From: Streptomyces bluensis
GTDB lineage: Bacteria; Actinomycetota; Actinomycetes; Streptomycetales; Streptomycetaceae
Length of the DNA: 64,000 nt
Assembly (NCBI RefSeq): GCF_014650715.1
Contig: NZ_BMVM01000003.1
Coordinates: 1 to 64,000, forward strand
Direction: 5' to 3'
Below are positions 26,679 through 35,510 of the stretch, in pieces. A program made the translations under genes and the position numbers. Below the pieces are notes generated by a model. That model did no database searches. It saw only the letters and a program-made list of their open reading frames with translations, and was not told the origin of the DNA. Position 1 is the first letter of the stretch, and each line of letters opens with the position of its first letter.

Positions 26679-27044
26679 TCAGATGTGATCCTGCGTGCGT
26701 TCGCCGCCGTCCCATCGCGCCCGCTTCATATCGACCCGCGGCACATGCCCTTCGGAGGCACGGCTCGCCTCGCGCAGGGGGGTGCCCTCGGCGCGGTAGT
26801 GCCCAAGGGCGTCCAGCTCGTGGCCCGGCAGCAGCACGCCGTCCGCGCGTATGACCCGCCACCACGGAACCGCGCCCCCGTAGAGAGCCATCACACGTCC
26901 CACCTGGCGAGGGCCGCCCTCCTCCAGCCACTCGGCGACGTCGCCGTACGTCATGACGCGCCCGGCCGGAATCATTTCGGCGACCTCAAGGACCCGCTCC
27001 GCGTAGTCCGGCAGGGTGTCCGCCGGAAGGCTCTCCTCACTCAT
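26679..27044 (-). CDS. alkyltransferase-like protein (ATL), MGMT-family without catalytic Cys
   Basis: A 121-aa protein with the O6-alkylguanine-DNA alkyltransferase C-terminal fold: IPAGRVMTYGDVAEWL (helix-turn-helix region) and VGRVMALYGG. Where MGMT/Ogt has PCHRV, this protein reads PWWRV, so the acceptor cysteine is tryptophan. That defines ATL proteins, which bind alkylated bases and hand them to nucleotide excision repair. The start is ATG 27044 (MSEESLPADT); ATG 27053 is also in frame. The location after adnA fits a DNA-damage neighbourhood and mycobacterial Rv3204. Confidence 0.9.
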   Translation of the reverse strand: MSEESLPADTLPDYAERVLEVAEMIPAGRVMTYGDVAEWLEEGGPRQVGRVMALYGGAVPWWRVIRADGVLLPGHELDALGHYRAEGTPLREASRASEGHVPRVDMKRARWDGGERTQDHI

Positions 27045-27229
27045 TCGGCCCATACTGCCCGACCCCACCGACAATGGGGCGCAGTGGCGTCCGGGCCCAG
27101 CCCTCGCTCTCGCGGTGCGCTTGGGGCAGACTGTTCGCCCCCGTATTGCACCCTGATGCCCGAGTGTGTCGACAGGGCATGCCACCATCGTGCGGGCGGT
27201 GACCGGTGATACGAGACCAAGAAGAGACC

Positions 27230-30013
27230 ATGAGGCAGCAGAGCGTGCACCCAGAAGACGCTGCGGGCACCTCTGACGCGTCGTCGCGCCCGGACCCCGC
27301 CGACGAGGGCACGACGACCGGCACGTCGCCCGCTCAGGAGACAACCGGCAAAGCACCGTCCCAGAAGACGTACGAAAAGGAGAAACAGCAGGTCGAGCGG
27401 GACGCGGAGGTCGTGGACGAGGCCTACGTCGACGAGGTCGAGGGCGACGAACCGCTGCTCCCCGCGCGCGTGCACCGTCCGTCCGACCTGATGCGACTCC
27501 TGGTGGGGGTGCTCGCGGTCGTGGTGCTCCTGGCGATCGCCGCGTTCGCCCACGGCACCACGACCGGGCTGGAACAGGACATCAACAAGGGCACCGGTCA
27601 GGCGCCCGATCTGCTGATCAAGCTCGCGGGGCTGGCGTCGAGCATCGCGATCCTCCTGGTACCGGTCGCCTTCGCGATCGAGCGGCTGATCAAGCGTGAC
27701 GGGCTGCGCATCGCCGACGGCGTACTCGCGGCCGTCCTCGCGCACGGGGTGACGCTCGCCACCGACCTGTGGGTCGCCAGAGCGGCCCCGGAGTCCATCC
27801 AGGAGGCGCTCACCCAGCCCTCGCCCGGCGACATCCACGCCCTCACGGACCCGGTGCACGGCTATCTCGCACCCGTCATCGCGTACATGACGGCAGTCGG
27901 CATGTCACGCAGACCTCGCTGGCGCGCGGTGCTGTGGATCGTGCTGCTGCTCGACGCGTTCTCCATGCTGGTCACCGGGTACACGACACCGTTCTCGATC
28001 ATCCTGACGGTGCTGATCGGCTGGACCGTGGCCTACGGGACGCTGTACGCGGTCGGCTCACCCAACGTACGCCCCACCGGGCGGACCCTGATGGCCGGCC
28101 TGCGGCACGTCGGCTTCAAACCCGTGAGCGCGGCCCGCGTGGAGATCCCGGACACGGCCGAGAGCGGTGACCGGGGCCGCAGGTACTTCGTGACGCTGGA
28201 GGACGGCTCGCCCCTGGACGTCACGGTGGTCGACCGGGAGCAGCAGGCGCAGGGCTTCTTCTACCGCGCCTGGCGCAACCTGACACTGCGCGGACTCGCC
28301 ACCCGCCGCAGCCTCCAGTCCCTGCGCCAGGCGCTGGAACAGGAGGCCCTGCTCGCCTACGCGGCCATCGCGGCCGGCGCCAACGCACCGAAGCTGATCG
28401 CGACCTCGGAGCTCGGCCCGGACGCCGTGATGCTCGTCTACGAGCACACCGGCGGGCGCACCCTGGACTCCCTGGCCGACGAGGAGATCACCGACGATCT
28501 GCTGCACAGCACCTGGGACCAGGTGAAGGCACTGCAGTCACGGCGCATCGCGCACCGCAGGCTCGTGGGCGACGCGATAGTGGTGGATGGTTCCGGCACG
28601 GTGATCCTCACCGATCTGCGCGTCGGCGAGATCGCCGCCGGTGACCTGCTGCTGCGCATGGACGTGTCACAGCTGCTGACGACGCTCGGCCTGCGGGTGG
28701 GCGCCGAGCGCGCCGTGAGTTCGGCTGTGAGCGTCCTCGGCCCCGACGCGGTGGCCGACTGCCTGCCCCTGCTGCAGCCCATCGCACTGTCGCGTTCCAC
28801 GCGCGCGACGCTGCGCAGACTGGCCCGGGAGCGGGCCGAGCGCGAGCGTGAGTCGGTCCTGGAGGCGTCCCACCTCGCCAAGCAGGCCCGCGTGGAGGAA
28901 TCCCAGGCACTCGCGGCCGGCAAGCCCGCCAAGAAGGCCGTACGCGCCGAGCAGCGGGCCGAGAAGCGCGCGATCGACGAGGCCATGGAGGAGGCGCGGG
29001 AGGAGGATCTGCTCGCCCAGATCCGCCACCAGGTGCTGCTGATCAGGCCGCAGGCTCCGGTCGAACCGGCCCGCCTGGAGCGGGTCAGGCCGCGCACGCT
29101 GATCAGTTTCATCGCCGGCGCGATCGGCGCGTACTTCCTGCTGACACAGCTCGCCCACATCGAGTTCGGGCCGCTCATCCAGAACGCCGAGTGGGGCTGG
29201 GTCGCCGCGGCCGTCGCGTTCTCGGCACTGAGCTATGTCGCGGCGGCGATGAGCCTGCTGGGCTTCGTGCCCGAGCGGGTGCCGTTCCTGCGGACCGTCG
29301 CCGCGCAGGTCGCCGGGTCGTTCGTGAAGATCGTGGCGCCCGCCGCGGTGGGCGGCGTCGCCCTCAACGCGCGGTTCCTGCAGCGCTCGGGGGTGCGACC
29401 GGGGCTCGCGGTGGCCAGTGTCGGCGCGTCGCAGCTGTTCGGACTGGGCTGCCACATCCTGATGCTGCTCTCCTTCGGCTATCTGACGGGCACCGAGAAG
29501 ACGCCCTCCCTGTCGCCGTCCCGCACGGTCATCGCGGGCCTGCTCACGGTCGCGGTCCTCGTACTCGTGGTGACGTCGGTGCCGTGGCTGCGGAAGTTCG
29601 TCGTCACGCGCGTGAGGTCACTGTTCGCGGGTGTCGTGCCGCGCATGCTGGACGTGCTGCAGCGACCGCAGAAACTGGTCACGGGCATCGGCGGCATGCT
29701 GCTGCTCACGGGCTGCTTCGTGATGTGTCTGGACGCGTCGATCCGGGCGTTCGGCAGCGACAACATGCCCTCCTTGAGCATCGCCAGCGTGGCGGTCGTC
29801 TTCCTCGCCGGCAACGCCCTCGGGTCCGCTGCGCCGACCCCGGGCGGTGTGGGCGCGGTCGAGGCCACCCTCACCGTCGGCCTGATCGCGGTGGGGCTCC
29901 CCAAGGAGGTCGCGGCGCCCGCCGTGCTCCTGTACCGGCTGCTCACTCTGTGGCTGCCCGTGCTGCCGGGCTGGCTGGCCTTCAACCACCTGACACGCAA
30001 GGGCTCGCTGTAG
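27230..30013 (+). CDS. large membrane protein: pseudokinase-like domain fused to LPG-synthase-type flippase region
   Basis: A 927-aa protein. Residues ~1-80 are acidic and disordered. TM helices follow at ~95-115, 130-155, 165-185 and 205-260. Residues ~290-480 form a soluble kinase-like region (QEALLAYAAIAAGA, VMLVYEHTGGRTL, an IAHRRLVGDAIVVDG loop, ILTDLRVGEIAAGD in the DFG position). The canonical catalytic Asp and DFG are not intact, so it is probably a pseudokinase. A coiled Arg/Glu/Ala segment runs ~540-620. The C-terminal ~300 residues carry ~8 TM helices of the UPF0104/MprF-N (YbhN-like) family, with SAAPTPGGVGAVEA near the end. No aminoacyltransferase domain is present, so it should not make lysyl-PG itself. 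ATG 27230 was chosen; GTG 27206 is possible. Confidence 0.8.
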   Translation: MRQQSVHPEDAAGTSDASSRPDPADEGTTTGTSPAQETTGKAPSQKTYEKEKQQVERDAEVVDEAYVDEVEGDEPLLPARVHRPSDLMRLLVGVLAVVVLLAIAAFAHGTTTGLEQDINKGTGQAPDLLIKLAGLASSIAILLVPVAFAIERLIKRDGLRIADGVLAAVLAHGVTLATDLWVARAAPESIQEALTQPSPGDIHALTDPVHGYLAPVIAYMTAVGMSRRPRWRAVLWIVLLLDAFSMLVTGYTTPFSIILTVLIGWTVAYGTLYAVGSPNVRPTGRTLMAGLRHVGFKPVSAARVEIPDTAESGDRGRRYFVTLEDGSPLDVTVVDREQQAQGFFYRAWRNLTLRGLATRRSLQSLRQALEQEALLAYAAIAAGANAPKLIATSELGPDAVMLVYEHTGGRTLDSLADEEITDDLLHSTWDQVKALQSRRIAHRRLVGDAIVVDGSGTVILTDLRVGEIAAGDLLLRMDVSQLLTTLGLRVGAERAVSSAVSVLGPDAVADCLPLLQPIALSRSTRATLRRLARERAERERESVLEASHLAKQARVEESQALAAGKPAKKAVRAEQRAEKRAIDEAMEEAREEDLLAQIRHQVLLIRPQAPVEPARLERVRPRTLISFIAGAIGAYFLLTQLAHIEFGPLIQNAEWGWVAAAVAFSALSYVAAAMSLLGFVPERVPFLRTVAAQVAGSFVKIVAPAAVGGVALNARFLQRSGVRPGLAVASVGASQLFGLGCHILMLLSFGYLTGTEKTPSLSPSRTVIAGLLTVAVLVLVVTSVPWLRKFVVTRVRSLFAGVVPRMLDVLQRPQKLVTGIGGMLLLTGCFVMCLDASIRAFGSDNMPSLSIASVAVVFLAGNALGSAAPTPGGVGAVEATLTVGLIAVGLPKEVAAPAVLLYRLLTLWLPVLPGWLAFNHLTRKGSL

Positions 30014-30104
30014 GCACGCGCGCGTGGCCGTCGGCGAACGGGTCCCTCACCCGCCCGGCCCTCGCCCCGAGCGCACCGGACGGAGCGCGGCCAGGATGGG
30101 AGAC

Positions 30105-31652
30105 ATGCCCAACCCGCCCCGGCTACGCGCCACCGCCCTGACCGCCACGGCCGTCCTGCTGTGCCCGCTGCTGGCGGGCTGTGGTGGCGACGACCCCAAG
30201 GACCCGGACCTGACGGCCCAGAAGCTGAGCTGGAAGGACTGCCCGGCACCGTCCGCGCCCGAGGGCGGAGGGGCAGCACCCTCACCGCTGCCGAACGGTG
30301 GCCGGTGGCAGTGCGCCACCATGAAGGCGCCACGCGACTGGAGCGATCCCAAGGCCGGCACCATCGATGTCGCGCTCATCCGGGTCCGGGCGAGCGGTGG
30401 CAAGAGCCAGCGCATCGGCTCCCTCATCTTCAACTTCGGCGGCCCCGGCGGGTCCGGTGTCACCGGTCTGCCCGCCTTCGCCGACGACTTCGCGGAGCTG
30501 CGCACCCGGTACGACCTGGTGAGCTTCGACCCACGCGGAGTCGGCCGCAGCGCGGCCGTCGAGTGCAAGAACGCCAAGCAGCTCGACACCTATCTTCAGG
30601 TGGACATGACACCCGACGACGCCGCCGAGGAGAGAAAGCTCCTCGACGGCACCGAGTCGTTCAACGCGGCCTGTAAGAAGAACTCCGGGGCGATGCTCCC
30701 CCACGTCCGCACCACGGACGCGGCCCGCGACATGGATCTGATGCGCCAGGTCCTCGGCGATCGCAAGTTGTACTACTTCGGCATCTCGTACGGCACCGAG
30801 CTCGGCGGCGTGTACGCCCACCTGTTCCCCAAGAACGTGGGGCGGGCCGTCTTCGACGCGGTCGTCGACCCGACGCAGAACCCGGAGCAGGGCTCACTCG
30901 GGCAGGCCAAGGGCTTTCAACTCGCGCTCGACAACTACGCGCGGAACTGCGTCTCCATGGCGGAGGGCTGCCCCGTCGGGGACACCCCGCAGGATGTCAA
31001 GAACCGGATCGCCGTGCTGCTGAAAAGTCTCGATGCCAAGCCGATCCCCGGCATCCCCCCACGCAAGCTGACCCAGTCGCTCGCGACGGACGGAATCCTC
31101 CAGGCCCTTTATTCCCAGGAGCTCTGGAAGTACCTGACGCAGGGCCTGTACCAGGCGTACCAGGGTGACGGCAAGGTGCTGATGCTGCTGGCCGACTCTC
31201 TGAACGGACGCAACGAGAACGGCGAGTACAGCAATCTCATCCCGGCGAACGTCGCCATCAGCTGCGCGGACGACAAGCCCCGCTACACCGTCAAGGACGT
31301 GACGGCGAAGCTGCCCGAGTTCCGGGCCGCCTCCCCCCTCTTCGGCGACACCCTGGCCTGGGAGATGCTCAGCTGCAGCGACTGGGCGGTGCCCGGCGCC
31401 GCCTACCACCCCAACGTGAGCGCGCCCGGGGCGGCTCCGATCCTCGTGATCGGCAACACCGGCGACCCGGCCACGCCCTACGAGGGCGCGAGCAGGATGG
31501 TGAAGGCGCTGGGCAAAGGCGTCGGGATCGAGCTCACGTACAAAGGGCAGGGGCACGGCGCGTACATCAGTGCGAACAAGTGCGTGCGGAATGCCGTGGA
31601 CGCCTACCTGCTGCAAGGAAAGACGCCCGCGCCGGGGACCGTCTGCTCATGA
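30105..31652 (+). CDS. secreted alpha/beta-hydrolase lipoprotein (tripeptidyl-aminopeptidase type, SlpD/SlpE-like)
   Basis: A 515-aa lipoprotein peptidase. The N-terminus has a lipobox (LLCPLLAGC), placing it on the outer face of the membrane. The oxyanion segment is NFGGPGGSG, the nucleophile is in GISYGTELGG, the Asp follows TGDPATPYEGA and the His is in GQGHGAY. The C-terminal TAP-type lid domain ends VCS. Streptomyces Tap and SlpD/SlpE enzymes release N-terminal tripeptides from secreted proteins. The next gene is a close paralogue. The start is ATG 30105 (MPNPPRLRATAL); ATG 30096 is in frame. Confidence 0.9.
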   Translation: MPNPPRLRATALTATAVLLCPLLAGCGGDDPKDPDLTAQKLSWKDCPAPSAPEGGGAAPSPLPNGGRWQCATMKAPRDWSDPKAGTIDVALIRVRASGGKSQRIGSLIFNFGGPGGSGVTGLPAFADDFAELRTRYDLVSFDPRGVGRSAAVECKNAKQLDTYLQVDMTPDDAAEERKLLDGTESFNAACKKNSGAMLPHVRTTDAARDMDLMRQVLGDRKLYYFGISYGTELGGVYAHLFPKNVGRAVFDAVVDPTQNPEQGSLGQAKGFQLALDNYARNCVSMAEGCPVGDTPQDVKNRIAVLLKSLDAKPIPGIPPRKLTQSLATDGILQALYSQELWKYLTQGLYQAYQGDGKVLMLLADSLNGRNENGEYSNLIPANVAISCADDKPRYTVKDVTAKLPEFRAASPLFGDTLAWEMLSCSDWAVPGAAYHPNVSAPGAAPILVIGNTGDPATPYEGASRMVKALGKGVGIELTYKGQGHGAYISANKCVRNAVDAYLLQGKTPAPGTVCS

Positions 31653-31692
31653 AGCAAGAGCCCGTGAACCCACAAAGGTACAGGTCAGAGAG

Positions 31693-31701
31693 TTATCCAC
31701 A
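31693..31701 (+). promoter_or_regulatory. DnaA-box-like TTATCCACA in promoter gap
   Basis: An exact TTATCCACA lies in the 139-nt gap before the second lipoprotein gene. A -10-like TACCAT follows near 31732. It is an isolated single site. Confidence 0.3.
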
Positions 31702-31791
31702 GGCTGCCGCAGCGCTCGCGCCGCTACGCCTACCATGGCATGAATGTCATCCGGGACATCAGGCGGACGACGAAGCGAGGGGGGACTGCTC

Positions 31792-33345
31792 ATGGCGCGA
31801 TTCGGACGGTGGACGGCGCTGGCCGCCGCCGCGGTGTTGATGGCCGGCTGTAGCGGCGGCTCAGCCGAGGACGGCTCGGACGACGGGAAGACCGACACGG
31901 CAGCGTCGTCGGCCACATCGCCATCGCGTACGTCATCGGAGCTTCCGGCCTCACTCACCTCCCAGAAGCTCGACTGGGGCCGCTGCAAGGCGACGCCGGA
32001 CGGCCCTGCCCCCGGCGGCGACTGGCAGTGCGCCACAGTGAAGACGCCCCTCGACTGGAACAAACCGGACGGGGAGACGATCGGGCTCGCGCTGATCCGG
32101 TCGAAGTCGACCGGCGGCCAGGGCGAACGCATCGGCTCGCTCCTGTTCAACTTCGGCGGCCCCGGTGGCTCGGGCGTCTCCATGATGCCCTCGTACGCCG
32201 ACATCACGAGCAGCCTCCACGAGCGGTACGACCTGGTGAGCTGGGACCCGCGCGGGGTCGGCGCGAGCGAGGGCGTGCGCTGCCGCGGCGACAAGGCCAT
32301 CCAGGCCTCAGAGTCGGTGGACGCCACGCCGGACGACGCGGCCGAGGAGACGGCGTATCTCAAGGACGCGGCCGACTTCGGGGCGGGCTGTGAGAAGGCG
32401 GCGGGCAAGCTGCTGGCGCACGTCTCGACGACCGACACGGCCCGCGACATGGACCTGATGCGCCAGATCCTCGGCGACAAGAAGACCCACTACTTCGGCA
32501 TCTCGTACGGCACCGAGCTCGGCGGCGTCTATGCCCATCTGTTCCCCGAGAACGTGGGCCGACTGGTGCTGGACGCGGTCGTCGACCCGAGCGCCGACGC
32601 GGTGGGCCACGCCAAGAACCAGGCCCGCGGCTTCCAGCGCGCCCTCGACAACTACCTCAAGTCGACGGGCCAGGACCCGAAGGAGGGCACGCAGAAGATC
32701 GTGGACCTCCTGAAGAGGATCGACGCGAAGCCACTGCCGACATCGTCCGGCCGCGAGCTCACCCAGACGCTGGCCATCACCGGCATCGTCCTGCCGCTCT
32801 ACAGCGAGCAGAGCTGGCCGACCCTGACCAACGCACTCGACGCGGCCGACAACGGGGACGGCTCCGAACTGCTGGCGCTCGCCGACGGTTACAACGAGCG
32901 CGACCCCTCCGGCCGCTACGGCACGACGACGCACTCACAGCGGGTCATATCGTGCCTGGACCAGAAGCAGCGGCCGACCGCCGAGGAGACGAAGAAGCTG
33001 CTGCCCGAGTTCCGCAGGATCTCGCCGGTCTTCGGGGACTTCCTGGGCTGGGACACGGCGGGCTGGTGTCACAACTGGCCGGTGGAGGGCCAGTTCGACA
33101 CACCCGAGGTGAGCGCTCCGGGAGCCGACCCCGTGCTGGTCGTGGGCAACACCGGGGACCCGGCCACGCCGTACGAGGGCGCGAAGAAGATGGCGAACGA
33201 ACTGGGCGACGACGTCGGGGTGGAGCTCACCTGGAAGGGCGAGGGCCATGGGGCGTACGGGAGCGGGAGCGACTGTGTCGACTCGACGGTGAACGCGTAT
33301 CTGCTGAAGGGCACGGTGCCCGACGACGGCAAGGTCTGCTCCTAG
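31792..33345 (+). CDS. secreted alpha/beta-hydrolase lipoprotein, paralogue of the upstream gene
   Basis: A 517-aa lipoprotein with lipobox AAVLMAGC and a Ser/Asp/Thr-rich linker to about residue 55. The same TAP-type architecture follows: NFGGPGGSG, GISYGTELGG, TGDPATPYEGA and GEGHGAYG. The catalytic triad is intact. It lies 139 nt after its paralogue, with its own promoter-like sequence between, so the pair arose by tandem duplication but may be separately expressed. ATG 31792 has a strong GAGGGGGG upstream. Confidence 0.9.
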   Translation: MARFGRWTALAAAAVLMAGCSGGSAEDGSDDGKTDTAASSATSPSRTSSELPASLTSQKLDWGRCKATPDGPAPGGDWQCATVKTPLDWNKPDGETIGLALIRSKSTGGQGERIGSLLFNFGGPGGSGVSMMPSYADITSSLHERYDLVSWDPRGVGASEGVRCRGDKAIQASESVDATPDDAAEETAYLKDAADFGAGCEKAAGKLLAHVSTTDTARDMDLMRQILGDKKTHYFGISYGTELGGVYAHLFPENVGRLVLDAVVDPSADAVGHAKNQARGFQRALDNYLKSTGQDPKEGTQKIVDLLKRIDAKPLPTSSGRELTQTLAITGIVLPLYSEQSWPTLTNALDAADNGDGSELLALADGYNERDPSGRYGTTTHSQRVISCLDQKQRPTAEETKKLLPEFRRISPVFGDFLGWDTAGWCHNWPVEGQFDTPEVSAPGADPVLVVGNTGDPATPYEGAKKMANELGDDVGVELTWKGEGHGAYGSGSDCVDSTVNAYLLKGTVPDDGKVCS

Positions 33346-33412
33346 GGCCTGTCGTCGAACTCCCGTCTGCCGCCCTTCGGGCGAACGACGGGAGTGTGAC
33401 GACAGGCCCTAG
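33342..33412. terminator. long bidirectional palindrome (terminator / possible dispersed repeat)
   Basis: A perfect 15-bp outer stem (ctagggcctgtcgtc with gacgacaggccctag) extends into actcccgtc/gacgggagt and an inner gcccttcgggc hairpin. It overlaps the lipoprotein stop codon and faces the convergent moeZ. Its length and self-complementarity exceed a simple terminator and recall dispersed intergenic palindromes of Streptomyces. Confidence 0.7.
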
Positions 33413-33518
33413 CCCGAACGGAGCTCGGGGAGCCCGTGCCCGCGCCGCCGCTGCCCCCCGGGCAGCGGCGAGGGGCCCGGCACACGCGGTGCGGAGCCCC
33501 TCCGTGGAAGGTGTGCGC

Positions 33519-34697
33519 CTAGTAGACCGGCTTGTTCGGCTCGATCTGGTTGACCCAGCCGATCACGCCGCCGCCGACGTGGACCGCGTCGGCGAAGCCG
33601 GCCGACTTGAGGACGGCGAGGACTTCCGCACTGCGGACACCCGTCTTGCAATGCAAGACGATCTTCTTGTCCTGCGGGAGGCTCTCCAGGGCGGAGCCCA
33701 TGAGGAACTCGTTCTTGGGGATGAGCCGGGCGCCGGGGATCGAGACGATCTCGTACTCGTTGATCTCGCGGACATCGATGATGTCGATGTTCTCGCCGTC
33801 GTCGATCCACTCCTTGAGCTGCTTGGGAGTGATCGTCGAGCCGGCGGCCGCCTCCTGGGCCTCCTCGGAGACGACACCGCAGAAGGCCTCGTAGTCGATG
33901 AGCTCGGTGACGGTCGGGTTCTCTCCGCAGACCGCGCAGTTCGGGTCCTTGCGGACCTTGACCTGGCGGTACTGCATCTCCAGGGCGTCGTAGATCATCA
34001 GGCGGCCGACCAGCGGCTCACCCGTGCCGGTGAGGACCTTGATGGCCTCGGTGACCTGGATGGAGCCGATGGACGCGCACAGCACGCCCAGGACGCCGCC
34101 CTCGGCGCAGGAAGGGACCATGCCGGGCGGCGGGGGCTCCGGGTAGAGGCAGCGGTAGCAGGGGCCGTGTTCGGACCAGAAGACCGAGGCCTGGCCGTCG
34201 AAGCGGTAGATCGAGCCCCACACGTACGGCTTGTTCAGCAGCACGCACGCGTCGTTGACCAGGTAGCGGGTCGCGAAGTTGTCGGTTCCGTCGACAATCA
34301 GGTCGTACTGGCTGAAGATGTCCATCACGTTGTCGGCCTCAAGCCGCTCCTCGTGAAGGATCACGTTGACGTAGGGGTTGATGCCCTTGACCGAGTCACG
34401 CGCGGACTCGGCCTTGGAGCGGCCGATGTCGGACTGGCTGTGAATGATCTGGCGCTGCAGGTTCGACTCGTCGACCTCGTCGAACTCCACGATGCCGAGC
34501 GTGCCGACACCGGCCGCGGCCAGGTACATCAGCGCCGGCGAGCCCAGGCCGCCGGCGCCCACGCAGAGCACCTTGGCGTTCTTCAGCCGCTTCTGCCCGT
34601 CCATCCCGACGTCCGGGATGATCAGGTGGCGGGAGTACCTGCGGACCTCGTCTACGGTGAGCTCAGAAGCGGGCTCGACCAGGGGTGGCAGCGACAC
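33519..34697 (-). CDS. moeZ: adenylyltransferase/sulfurtransferase MoeZ
   Basis: A 392-aa protein with an N-terminal MoeB/ThiF adenylation domain (VGAGGLGSPALMYLAAAGVG, two CxxC zinc pairs CYRC and CAVC) and a C-terminal rhodanese domain with active-site Cys in LHCKTGVRS. It activates sulfur-carrier proteins (MoaD, CysO/ThiS-like) and transfers sulfur; in Streptomyces one MoeZ can serve several pathways. GTG 34697 has GGAG five nt upstream. moaE is in the same window, but no sulfur carrier gene is. Confidence 0.95.
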   Translation of the reverse strand: MSLPPLVEPASELTVDEVRRYSRHLIIPDVGMDGQKRLKNAKVLCVGAGGLGSPALMYLAAAGVGTLGIVEFDEVDESNLQRQIIHSQSDIGRSKAESARDSVKGINPYVNVILHEERLEADNVMDIFSQYDLIVDGTDNFATRYLVNDACVLLNKPYVWGSIYRFDGQASVFWSEHGPCYRCLYPEPPPPGMVPSCAEGGVLGVLCASIGSIQVTEAIKVLTGTGEPLVGRLMIYDALEMQYRQVKVRKDPNCAVCGENPTVTELIDYEAFCGVVSEEAQEAAAGSTITPKQLKEWIDDGENIDIIDVREINEYEIVSIPGARLIPKNEFLMGSALESLPQDKKIVLHCKTGVRSAEVLAVLKSAGFADAVHVGGGVIGWVNQIEPNKPVY

Positions 34698-34760
34698 GGG
34701 GGCTCCGTTGGTCGGTCAATCACTACAGTTGTTCTCTCCGTAACACTGCCACGCCCTTTT

Positions 34761-35510
34761 TCATTCCGAGACACCTGGTCCAACAAGCGAGACGATGTCG
34801 TCCCAGTAGCCGGGCATGGTCTCCCAGGGGTCGGTGTGGCCGCCGCGGTCCGTGCGGTCGGTGAAGTAGATGGTGGCCGCGCCCTGCCATCGGGCGATGC
34901 GGAGGGCCTCGTCGAGGTGGCCGCGGGGGACGCTGTGCACGAAGTGACAGAAGCGTTCGGGCGGATGATCGGCGGTCCACTCGGCCACCTGCGACCAGCG
35001 GTAGTCGCTCCAGGGGCCGGAGAAGGTCACCAGCTGATCGGCGTGCTCCACATATCCGGGGTACGGGTGGGTGCCGTGGCCGAGGACGATGTGTCCTCCG
35101 TCGAGCAGTTCCCGGAGCGCGGTGACCGTGCGGCGGACCTCGGGGAGCGCCGTGCGCTCGGTGGGGCAGCGGTTCAGGACGAAGCCGTCGACCCGGTACC
35201 AGCAGAGATACCGGTGCGCGTCGGAGAGCAGCTCGCTCAGCGTGCGTGCGCCGTACGTCGTGTCCAGGTGCCCGAGGACGCGGATGCCCGTGTTGCGCAG
35301 CCGGTCGGTCGCGTCCAGGCACAGCGGGTCGGGTCGCGTGCCGGGCCCACGGCTCACGTTGAGGACGACCCAGTGCAGAGGGGTGCCGGGGCGGGTGAGT
35401 CCGTCCCACTCCGCCGGTGCGAGAAGGGGGTGCGCATAGCCGGGGATACCGAGGCCGAGGACCGCGCCGGTGCTCGCGGTGCCGACGGCCGTGCCGGTCA
35501 GATACGGCAT
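34761..35510 (-). CDS. spherulation-specific family 4 (TIM-barrel, GH114/PelA-hydrolase-like) protein
   Basis: A 249-aa protein of the spherulin-4 superfamily. It starts MPYLTGTAVGTASTG, then LGIPGYAHPLLAP, VVLNVSRGPGTRPD, VLGHLDTTYGARTL and WYRVDGFVLNRCP. These are strand-end Asp positions of a glycosidase-like TIM barrel. There is no clear signal peptide, so location is uncertain. Its ATG lies inside the end of the upstream epimerase gene (13-nt overlap), indicating coupling. The related fold forms the hydrolase domain of PelA in Pel polysaccharide systems, which matters because a PelF-like glycosyltransferase is in the same run. Confidence 0.8.
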   Translation of the reverse strand: MPYLTGTAVGTASTGAVLGLGIPGYAHPLLAPAEWDGLTRPGTPLHWVVLNVSRGPGTRPDPLCLDATDRLRNTGIRVLGHLDTTYGARTLSELLSDAHRYLCWYRVDGFVLNRCPTERTALPEVRRTVTALRELLDGGHIVLGHGTHPYPGYVEHADQLVTFSGPWSDYRWSQVAEWTADHPPERFCHFVHSVPRGHLDEALRIARWQGAATIYFTDRTDRGGHTDPWETMPGYWDDIVSLVGPGVSE

